Source: Butyrivibrio sp.
GTDB lineage: Bacteria; Bacillota; Clostridia; Lachnospirales; Lachnospiraceae
Assembly: GCA_015056585.1 (NCBI GenBank)
Contig: SVFZ01000053.1
Span: forward strand, 21,304 to 85,303
Direction: 5' to 3'
Length of the DNA: 64,000 nucleotides
The position numbers and the translations under genes are program-made. A model generated the notes under the pieces. The model had not been told where the DNA came from. It saw only the letters and a list, made by a program, of their open reading frames with translations, and ran no database searches. Every line of letters starts with the position of its first letter. Position 1 is the stretch's first letter. Below, one piece after another: positions 49,548-58,700 of this stretch.

Positions 49548-49584
49548 TGGTTTACCTCCTAATTTGATCAAAGCAATGACATTT

Positions 49585-51324
49585 TTACCGGAGTGATAGC
49601 AATGACAGTACATCAGTAAAAGCCCTGTAATACTTAAAGTGCGACTGGTTCCATTGCACTTTTTTGCCAACTGAAGAGATTATAAGGATGCACTCTCTTT
49701 TATCCTTGTCGTAAAATCTTATGATGATCAGGGAGAATACTTCTCTTTTGGTCAGGAAATCCTTGATATTACGAGCGTGTGGTGGAAGCATTTCGAGATG
49801 ATTTATAACCACGAAATTACCGAGAGAAAAGTATTTGTCTCTGGCGTCGCTGTTTAGATTGCTAAGCACGAAATCTATGGCTGTCTGATCCTTTATGACC
49901 CTGTCTCCGGCGGAATATCTGTGTATGGAAGGCGAGCCTACGTAGAGATTCACATTTTGCAGCGCAAAAGCTTCGGCGAAATCATTGATGTATTCTTCAA
50001 CAGTGCTGTCCTTATCATGGAGAGCCATGTCAAATAATTTCACGATAACATCCCCGTAAGAGAAATCTCTGTCGCTTATCTTTTTGGAAGTCTGATGCGA
50101 AAGGATTATATCTTCAAGCGTTCCATGCTTTTCCAGTGTATAGATGACATAACGGTTTCTCCCCTTTTCTTTGGCCAGATACAGGCAGTGATCGGCAATC
50201 GTAAAAAGATCGTCGTAGTTATCTGCATCTTTTGAAAAAACAGATGCGCCTATAGACACTGAGAGCGGAGAGTCTTTTTCTTTTCCCTTATCGGGAAATG
50301 TGGCACTTACCTTGTTCTTGATTCCTCTGATTATGGAGCGCAGTTGTTCCTCGGACTGAATATTGTAGAGGACAACAAAGAATTCGTCACCGCCAAAGCG
50401 GCCGGCGATACCGTTTTTGCCTACTTCTCCCGATATTATATCCGCAACCTTCTTTATGACGTCATCTCCGAACTGATGACCGTAAGTATCATTTATGTTT
50501 TTAAAGAAATCCACATCTATGATGACCAGCGCTGTCCCTTCAAGGCGTCTGTCATCTATTCGCTCTCTGGCAATCTTTATAATGTCAGTTTTGTCCACAA
50601 GCCCGGTGAGTGAGTCGTGTCTTATGCTGTTAGGTTTTAGGGAATCCCCATTTCTCCTTAGCTGTATGTGTCCGACTACGCCTTCGGTGTCTTTATCATA
50701 AAAGACAAAGGACTCTACCAATGCAGTGTGGGTTACAGTGGTGTCGTTGTTTAAGATATTACCTTCCACTATGGTTCCGCTTCTTCCAACACCTGACCTG
50801 ATCTGGGCTATAAAACTTTTTATCGCAGTCTTTTTATCTTCATTATCGGCCTTTGCCAGTAACATTTCTTCAAAATCAGCAAGGGAATAATCCCCATTTT
50901 CAAATTCGGCAAGTTCGGTATTATAAACTGTTATGATGTCAAGAGCGGGAGAGTATTCAAAAAATACATCTTCATATAGTCCAAGCTGTGCATTTGCTGC
51001 GCTTATTGCCTTCATCAGACCGGAATGGGCATTAAGCAGGTCTTTTGCGTTTACCACGGTGAGCCGGATCAGCTTGTCATTGCATCTTTGTGCTTTGACA
51101 TAGCAATAATACATGGTATCCGGAGACAGAATCTTGCTGGGGTACCAATTGCCGTCACAGTTTTTAATATTATTCTGATAGATATCTATGTCCTCGACAG
51201 CAATTAGTTCGTTCATGGGCCTTGTGACGAAGCCGGCAAGCGCATCATAAACGTGAGCATCTGCGGATATTATTTTCTGATCGCTCTTGGATATGATTAT
51301 TTCATAAAAACTGACATCTTTCAT
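49585..51324 (-). CDS. GGDEF-domain diguanylate cyclase with N-terminal sensory-like region
   Basis: DSLTGLVDKTDIIKIAR...DVDFFKNINDTYGHQFGDDVIKKVADII...GRFGGDEFFVVLYN...SIGASVFSKDADNYDDLFTIADHCLYLAKEKGRNRY. Confidence 0.94.
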   Translation of the reverse strand: MKDVSFYEIIISKSDQKIISADAHVYDALAGFVTRPMNELIAVEDIDIYQNNIKNCDGNWYPSKILSPDTMYYCYVKAQRCNDKLIRLTVVNAKDLLNAHSGLMKAISAANAQLGLYEDVFFEYSPALDIITVYNTELAEFENGDYSLADFEEMLLAKADNEDKKTAIKSFIAQIRSGVGRSGTIVEGNILNNDTTVTHTALVESFVFYDKDTEGVVGHIQLRRNGDSLKPNSIRHDSLTGLVDKTDIIKIARERIDDRRLEGTALVIIDVDFFKNINDTYGHQFGDDVIKKVADIISGEVGKNGIAGRFGGDEFFVVLYNIQSEEQLRSIIRGIKNKVSATFPDKGKEKDSPLSVSIGASVFSKDADNYDDLFTIADHCLYLAKEKGRNRYVIYTLEKHGTLEDIILSHQTSKKISDRDFSYGDVIVKLFDMALHDKDSTVEEYINDFAEAFALQNVNLYVGSPSIHRYSAGDRVIKDQTAIDFVLSNLNSDARDKYFSLGNFVVINHLEMLPPHARNIKDFLTKREVFSLIIIRFYDKDKRECILIISSVGKKVQWNQSHFKYYRAFTDVLSLLSLR

Positions 51325-51426
51325 GAATTGACCTCTTAAAAAATGCACTGAGATAAATTGTAAAATGAAATGCGTATATTATTAATCCTTGAACATAATG
51401 TCCAAGAATGCATAAGCAGCTCAAGG

Positions 51427-52545
51427 TCAGAGTTTCACCATAATCTTTACATATTCTTCGGATTTCCTTCGCATAATATCAAGACCCTTATCCAAATCTT
51501 CAAGAGAAAATCTGTGGGTGATAAGGTCAGCAGGGGAAAAATGGGGCTGCGAAGATTTGGGATTATTTTTCCAGGCATCAAGACGCGAAAGAACGTAGCG
51601 CCAGTCATCTTCCGGACCATAATATGAAGAATTCCAGGTTCCAAGGAGAGTCAGTTGATTTCTTAATATTTTCCAATAACTGTCTTTGGACAGTTCCATG
51701 TCAGAAGCAGGGTTTCCCACCAGCATTACTGTTCCAAGTGGCGCAGTGCACTTAACAGCCTGTTCATAGCTTTCACTTCGGCCTATACATTCAAAGTAGC
51801 AGTCGGCGCCATGGCCTTTTGTTTTTTCGTATATAAAGCTTACGGGATCTCCATAGCGGACATCGCAGAAGCAGTCTTCGTCATACCCCATCTGAAGGAG
51901 CTTTTGCTTCTGTATATCTTTATTTCCGATACATAACACATTATTAAAGCCTGCATCCTTTAGGAAAAGAGCCATCAAAAGCCCAATGGTTCCAAGCCCG
52001 CACACTACGATAGCGGAATCTGTGCTTATATAAGGATAAGAAGATGCCGGAGAACATGATGATTCCGGACCAAGAGATACGCCAAGTGCTCTTCTCATGG
52101 CGTGGACAGCCACAGCCATAGGCTCAAACATCGCAGCTTCTTCGTCAGATACACTGTCAGGCAGAGGTAAAAGATTCCACAAAGGTGCGCAGACGTATTC
52201 GGCAAATCCGCCGTCACGGCGCGATCCGAGATAGTTGTAGTTTTCGCACATTTCATAGTGGGAAGTAAGGCACTGAGCGCACTTCATGCAGGGAATCAGA
52301 GGAAAGATGCCGACTCTTTTGCCAATCAGATCTGTATTGTCGCTGCACTCCTCTACACATCCGGTAAATTCATGTCCGGGAATAAGAGGCATATTGTGAG
52401 CGCCGGTCTTGAAAATTCGCGGAATATCAGAGCCGCAGATGCCGCAGGCCGTGACCTTTATCAGGGCTTCGCCGGGCTTTGGTGAAGGCCTGCCGGTCTT
52501 TGTCAGTTTCAGATTTCCAATTCCATATAAAATCTGGGCTCTCAT
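51427..52545 (-). CDS. Zinc-dependent alcohol dehydrogenase (MDR), polyol-phosphate dehydrogenase type
   Basis: MRAQILYGIGNLKLTKTGRPSPKPGEALIKVTACGICGSDIPRIF...PLIPGHEFTGCVEE; start at 52545 with GGAGG. Confidence 0.88.
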   Translation of the reverse strand: MRAQILYGIGNLKLTKTGRPSPKPGEALIKVTACGICGSDIPRIFKTGAHNMPLIPGHEFTGCVEECSDNTDLIGKRVGIFPLIPCMKCAQCLTSHYEMCENYNYLGSRRDGGFAEYVCAPLWNLLPLPDSVSDEEAAMFEPMAVAVHAMRRALGVSLGPESSCSPASSYPYISTDSAIVVCGLGTIGLLMALFLKDAGFNNVLCIGNKDIQKQKLLQMGYDEDCFCDVRYGDPVSFIYEKTKGHGADCYFECIGRSESYEQAVKCTAPLGTVMLVGNPASDMELSKDSYWKILRNQLTLLGTWNSSYYGPEDDWRYVLSRLDAWKNNPKSSQPHFSPADLITHRFSLEDLDKGLDIMRRKSEEYVKIMVKL

Positions 52546-52714
52546 CTTTGCCTCCGGAATTATGCACAATAAGTGAAGTACAATGTAGATAATAATATTT
52601 TATACTAAATACTGATAATAATTCAATTAAATAGGGAATGTTAGTGCTTTGTGAAAACTATTAAAGCAAATTCCGCTTCCTTTTCTTAAATTTCACTAAA
52701 ACTTTCCTAAACTC

Positions 52715-52741
52715 TAATATTTTTCGGATCTGTGCCGATAT
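52715..52741 (+). promoter_or_regulatory. Sigma-28-like promoter upstream of the 52806 surface protein
   Basis: TAAT-N15-GCCGATAT; same arrangement as upstream of flgL. Confidence 0.55.
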
Positions 52742-52805
52742 AATGTATGTAGACAAAGTGGCTTTTTATAAGCTTTATTTTGGGCTTTTGCCCGGAGGCA
52801 CACGG

Positions 52806-54422
52806 ATGTTAGTAAGAAAATACCAATGGATGGGTGTTATTTCTTTTATTCTTACGCTCTTTCTTTTGACTGATTCCCTGACGGTGCTGGCTACAGAGAC
52901 CGGAACTATAGAAGGGGACGGAAACAGCGAGAAGGTAGAGCAATATATAGTTGATGAAGACGAGATCTGGGCTCAGATAGATAGGGATGAGCTGAGGTCT
53001 TTGATTGATGTTGAGGCACTTAAGGAAACGATCGATGAGGATGCACTTAGGGCTGAAATTGACAAAGCACCGCTCCTTGAAAAGATAAATGACCTAACCC
53101 TTTTGGACAGCATGAATGCTGAGGAGATTCTCAAAGAATATAATTCTTTAAAAGAGTCCGACAAACTGGATGAGCTGATAAAAGACATTGTGGAGTCAGA
53201 TGACTTTGATGAGGACTTTATTAAGAATCACCCGGTTGACGTGCCAAACGTTAAGGTTCCGATCATAAGCGGCGAGAGTCCCCTTGACTATATCGTTGAT
53301 CCGATGGGACTGATATACCAGACCGAAGCAGCAAGATATGGCGGCGGAAATGTTCAGGAAAATGCAACTCTGTTATTTAGAAATCACGAGGGGGATTATC
53401 TTTTCTCCGACACCAGCGATATGCTGAATATCGTAAATAGAGGCAATGTACCTCTTCAGGTTACGATCAGTGCAAAGCTTGAAGGTGCAGATGAGGTCAG
53501 CATGGTGGATTCACGCTCAGAACTTGGAGGGTATGATCCGCAGCTGTTCATGGCTCTTGTGGGAAAAGAGGGAATTATTTCGGTACTTAATGACAGCGGA
53601 ACCTCTGAGATCACTGTGGTTTTGAAGGCTGTTCCTGAGGGTACATACAAATATACACTGAATGAAGAGACGGGAAAATATGAGTCGGAGATTTCTGAAA
53701 AAGCGGACGAATCAACCTTTGATTCTTTCAGCTTTGGAGTTACCGGAGATTGTAATAACGATGCAGACTGGTCTAAAGTTGGCAATCTTCCCAAAATATC
53801 CGTGACCTGGAAGACAGAGCCTGTCCTCACAGATTGGGATAAAGTGAACGAAGAGCTTGAGGAAGCTGATAAGGTCAAGTTTGAAGCCTTTAAAAAGGTG
53901 AAGCTTGCGGCTCTTCGCGATGAAGAACTTGAAAGACTTGTGCAGATACAGCTGGATGAGCTTGTGTCTGAAGAACTTGATAAGCTTATAGATGAAGAAG
54001 TTGAAAGGCTCGCAAAAGAGAAGTTTGAAGAGTTAAAGCAAATGGCTATAACAGAGGCATTTGGCGAAGTGCCTGATGATGAGGATCCTGTTATAGAGGA
54101 TACAAGCGGATCGGACGAGATACTGCTTATAGATGAGACTGAGGTAAAAGAGAAATCGGCTGCCGATACGGAATCTGAAGCTGAAACCGGTAACGGAGAA
54201 ACTAAGTCAATTCCGGAAGAAGGAAAAGCAGAAGAAAACTCAGATGGCGAAGTTCTTGGCGCAAAAAGGGAAGCTGTTGAGTTTTTTAGCTCTGAAAGCG
54301 CAGAACAGAATATTTCCGGCGCTGCAGAGGAGAATATCAGTGATGCCGGGGCAGGAAGCACTGATGAACCCGTGCTGTTCATTAATGAAGAAGACAGTGC
54401 AGGTGAGACGATAATTTTCTGA
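52806..54422 (+). CDS. Secreted surface protein, family shared with 31935 product
   Basis: Signal peptide MLVRKYQWMGVISFILTLFLLTDSLTVLATE after GGAGG; YIVDPMGLIYQTEAARYGGG motif; helical repeats at both ends. Confidence 0.7.
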   Translation: MLVRKYQWMGVISFILTLFLLTDSLTVLATETGTIEGDGNSEKVEQYIVDEDEIWAQIDRDELRSLIDVEALKETIDEDALRAEIDKAPLLEKINDLTLLDSMNAEEILKEYNSLKESDKLDELIKDIVESDDFDEDFIKNHPVDVPNVKVPIISGESPLDYIVDPMGLIYQTEAARYGGGNVQENATLLFRNHEGDYLFSDTSDMLNIVNRGNVPLQVTISAKLEGADEVSMVDSRSELGGYDPQLFMALVGKEGIISVLNDSGTSEITVVLKAVPEGTYKYTLNEETGKYESEISEKADESTFDSFSFGVTGDCNNDADWSKVGNLPKISVTWKTEPVLTDWDKVNEELEEADKVKFEAFKKVKLAALRDEELERLVQIQLDELVSEELDKLIDEEVERLAKEKFEELKQMAITEAFGEVPDDEDPVIEDTSGSDEILLIDETEVKEKSAADTESEAETGNGETKSIPEEGKAEENSDGEVLGAKREAVEFFSSESAEQNISGAAEENISDAGAGSTDEPVLFINEEDSAGETIIF

Positions 54423-54504
54423 GGAAAACCGGAATCGTTGACCGGAAAATGGGCTTGCTGTTCATAATACGAAAAAAAGTAACAATAATTTGGGTGGGGA
54501 ACAA

Positions 54505-55203
54505 ATGAATATAGCGATAATTCTTGCAGGTGGTGTTGGAAGCCGCGTCAAGTCAGATATCCCAAAACAGTTCGTTGAGCTGTCGGGGAAAATGATGATA
54601 ATTCACAGCATGGAGCCCTTCGGGGAGTCGATGTTTGTAAACAATATCCAGATTGTTGCGGATAGTTCCTACAGGGAGATGATTGAGGACGCCTTGACGG
54701 ATGAACCTCTTATATCCGAAAAAGTTCTTGGCTTTTCAGATCCGGGAGAAAACAGGCAGCTTTCAATATATAACGCCCTGAAAGATATTGAGAAAATGGG
54801 CCTTGGAGACATGGTGGATGGTGTTATCATCCATGATGCCGCAAGGCCTTTTGTCATGCGCGAAACTATAGAGGAGTGCCTGCTTTCCCTTGACAAGCAT
54901 GATGGTGCAATGCCTGTGCTCCCGATGAACGACACCGTGTACTTTAGCAGGACCGGAGAAAGAGTGGATGAACTCTTAAACCGTAACACTATTTTTGCGG
55001 GACAGGCGCCGGAAGCCTTCAGGTTTCACAAGTATTTGAAGGCGAATGAAGATCTTTTGCCGGACAAGATCCTTATGATAAAAGGCTCTACGGAACCTGC
55101 AATAATGGCAGGAATGGATGTGGCGATGATTCCCGGAGATCAGAGGAACTTTAAGGTTACTACCGATGTGGATCTGGAGCGGGCCAAAGAGTATTACAGA
55201 TAA
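54505..55203 (+). CDS. IspD/TarI family cytidylyltransferase
   Basis: MNIAIILAGGVGSRVKSDIPKQFVELSGKMMIIHSMEPF...IIHDAARPFV...KVTTDVDLERAKEY. Confidence 0.93.
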   Translation: MNIAIILAGGVGSRVKSDIPKQFVELSGKMMIIHSMEPFGESMFVNNIQIVADSSYREMIEDALTDEPLISEKVLGFSDPGENRQLSIYNALKDIEKMGLGDMVDGVIIHDAARPFVMRETIEECLLSLDKHDGAMPVLPMNDTVYFSRTGERVDELLNRNTIFAGQAPEAFRFHKYLKANEDLLPDKILMIKGSTEPAIMAGMDVAMIPGDQRNFKVTTDVDLERAKEYYR

Positions 55204-55486
55204 ATTTAGCTTATTTTGTTAATTTTTCATAAAATTGACTATATTATTCAACATAATCGTTTTTTATCAGAAAAAATAGCTTATAATAGGAATGTGTGTG
55301 CAACTTTGCAGCTTTTTACCAGTTTATAAAAAATTTATACAAAAATACAAAAAACCTTAATTCATATGATGAATTTTATGATTGAAGAGCGGTTATCATA
55401 TTAATAAATTCAGGAATCTATGCGATCTTGAATGATATGTTCAAGATTGTAGGCTTGATTTATGAATTTATGAAAGGAAGTATAAT

Positions 55487-55729
55487 ATGGCAGCGATGGA
55501 TTTTAACCAGGGGAAAACTCCATATAATAGCCGAAAAAAGGGAACCTTTATTATTAAGGTTGACTATTGCGAGAACGAAACATGGCAGGGGCGTGTGACA
55601 TGGGCTGAGGAAAATAAAACCGAGCACTTCAGGAGTGCTCTTGAGCTGATAAAGCTTATTGATGGTGCTACACACGGACAGATTTCGTTTAAGACCGGCG
55701 ATGACAGGGGACAGGAAGGAACGGCTTAA
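55487..55729 (+). CDS. Small protein with one 'WQG' domain
   Basis: GTFIIKVDYCENETWQGRVTWAEENKTEHFRSALELIKLIDGA; related to both halves of the 59716 protein. Confidence 0.7.
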   Translation: MAAMDFNQGKTPYNSRKKGTFIIKVDYCENETWQGRVTWAEENKTEHFRSALELIKLIDGATHGQISFKTGDDRGQEGTA

Positions 55730-55783
55730 GCTAAATAATTAAAGCTATGTAACTATTAATGATTATTTTCATGGGAGGAGATT

Positions 55784-58700
55784 ATGCTAAGAAAATGTAG
55801 CAGGCTGCTTGCGGCTTTTATGGCAGCTGCCCTCGTAATCACTACCTTTGGTAGTGATTTTTCTAATGCAAGAGCATGGGCGGCAGAGGATGAGGTCGCA
55901 GAAGAGATCCAAAATGAAGGATCCGGTGATGGTATCGTAACAGCTGACTGGGAGAAGGTACCGGAATCAGACGGTGATGGCGCTCAAGGCTCTGAAGAGG
56001 TGGCTCCGGATGGGACTACTGAGAATACTCAAAGCGAAGATGAGCAAAATGGCGGTTCTTCATCTGAAAATACCGATGAGCCGGGGACTGAGACTTTTGC
56101 CGAAAATGGTGAAACCACCAATGGTACAGAAATTGCAGCAGGCACCGAAGGCAGAGGTGCTGCTACAGATGCTGCGTCTGAGGACATAACTTCTGACGAA
56201 ACAGGTGCAGATGCATCTACAGACGCAGTTTCTTTAGAAGCATCAGAGACAGATGCCAAGGAGCTTTCAGAGTCTGCTGATGAGAAGAAAGCTTCGGAAG
56301 AAGAGGAGGCTGAGTACCCCGCCCAGTCTTTTGCCGGTTCTGTTTCAGAAATGAACGTTTCCGTAGAGGCTGAGGAGGGTGCATTTCCAAAAGGAACACA
56401 GATGAAGCTCTCTGCTATTTCCGAAGCGCAGGCTGTTTCAGCTGCTGAGAATGCACTTGATGGCGAGGTTAAGGCAGCTAAAGGTGTAGACATCTCTTTT
56501 GCAGATGCAGAGGGAAAAGAGATTGAGCCAAAAGGCGCAGTCAAAGTATCAATCTCTCTTGCAAATGCTCTTGAGGGTGATAACTTCAGCGTCGTACACC
56601 TTGATGACAGCGGAAATGCAGAAAAGGTGGCAAATGCATCTGAGAGTGGAGCAGACTTTACGGCTGATTCTTTCTCTGTTTACATTGTTGCGGGATCAGG
56701 CGATTCCGGAGCAGACCATGATGATCAAAAAGCAATCGCTACATACAACTTCCATGTAAATGATACTTTGTTTGACACCAGGCTTGTAAAGAAAGGTGAT
56801 GATCTGCCAAATCCCGGAATACCTGCCGTTGATTCCGACAACAACGAAGTTTTCCTCGGATGGTTTGAGAAAAAAGCGGATGGCACTTTTGTTGATGAAC
56901 CTTTTACTTTCGGAACCGTCGGAGACGTAGAAGCCGGCAAAACCTACGATATCTATGCTAAGGTAGAAACTACATATTATCTTACATTTATAGGACTTGA
57001 GGGCGAAATCTTCCATGTTAAAAAAGTAGTTGCAACCAATGACGAGAGTACGATTGTGGATACAAGCGATATAGGAGTCTCTGACGAAAAACGCTATGAG
57101 ACTTCTGAGAATAAGAAATTTATCGGATGGGCACTTACATCAGGTATAACAGTGACATCGAGCAGCGATCCGGCAATTCTCAAAGAAGTGGATGTGGCCA
57201 AAGTTGATACTGTTTATGCAGTTCAGTGCAGTTATGTCTGGATTTCTTTTGACGAGAATGTAGGAAACTCATACAGTGGCGTATCCTATACAATGCCGAT
57301 AATGGCAACTTACGATTCTTCAGCTGTTGAGCCTGCAAAGCCTACAAGACCTCAGTATGATTTCGTCTGCTGGTGTACAGATAAAGAGGGCAACAACCCT
57401 TATGACTGGAGCACTGTGATTGGTTCGACTGCTGAGACCCAGAATGATTTTACTCTTTATGCAAAGTGGAAAGAGGCAGAGGATACAACCTATACGGTTG
57501 TTGTATGGCAGCAGAATCTTGATGGAAGCACATTTGATTATTTCAAGACCTTCACAAATATAGCCGGCAAAACCGGGGCAAAAGTGGACGAAGCCCTTCT
57601 GGCGGATTATTTGGATCTTAATGAAAAGTACAAGGATCTCAAGTACTTTGAATATGACTCATCAAGAAAAGAGTTTGAAGTAGGAAGCACAGAGACAGGC
57701 TCTTTTGTAAAGTATTCTCCAGGTGAAGAAAAACTCAGTGTAAATCAGGATACAATTGTAAATCTTTACTATGTACGTAAAGAGATGACAATCAATTTCT
57801 ATGAGAATGTTGGCGATACAACTCCTGTCAAGACACTTAAAGGCCTCTATGAGCAGCCTATAGATAAAGGTCAGTGGCCTACAGATGAAGTTGTTTGGCA
57901 GTTCTACAAGGACGGCGATGAGAAGCCCTGGGATATGGACTTCATCGAGAGATATATTCTTGATAAGTACACAGACGGAACTGTACTTAATCTGTACAAG
58001 TTCGTAGGTGATGACAAAACAAAGGTTATTTTCCACTTCCTGAAAGAGACCCTTGATGGGGACTACGAAGAGGAAAGAATTATAGTACACACCACCGGTG
58101 AGAACGTAGATAAGGACGGAAATAAGACAGGTAAGAGATACAAGATTGCGGTAGAGAACTATTATCTTGGATTCGAGCCTTCCTTCTACAACACCTCCGG
58201 CGATGCATCTGACAATGAAAACAAGATCAGAGAAGGATCTATCATCGAGGGTGTAACCAGCCACGATGACTCACAGCAGGTTTATCTGTATTTTGACAGA
58301 GTGACAAGGTCTCTGGTATTCCAGGATAGCTATTATGGCAAGACTTCAGATGTGCCGGTGGATGCAGCTTATGCTGACATGTATGAGAACATCCTCTTTG
58401 AGCAGGATCTTAGCAAACCTGAGTATAAGGCAAATACACCTAAGGCTGAGGTGCTTGCGTCAAAAGCCGCATCCCGTCCCGGATACGAGCTGGTAACGGA
58501 TGGAGAGGGAAATATTATCTGGTATATTGATCAGACCGGGCAGACTCCTTATGCGTGGAATGATACAATGCCACTGTACAACAAGGTTCTTTACACTCAC
58601 TGGAAACCTGTTACATGTAATGTTAAGCTTATTGCCAACGGCGGAACAATAAACGGCGACGACGACTTTGATGTTCCTTACGGTGATAAGCTGGATAGAG

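Noticed and set aside
53456-54382. 308-aa minus-strand ORF opposite the surface protein gene
   Set aside because: Serine-rich low-complexity product arising from Glu/Asp-rich codons on the plus strand; no RBS or family signature.
56029-56544. 171-aa minus-strand ORF in the adhesin
   Set aside because: Antisense shadow of an acidic, Ser/Thr/Glu-rich coding region.
57662-58264. 200-aa minus-strand ORF in the adhesin
   Set aside because: Fully antisense to a strongly supported CDS with no recognisable domain.
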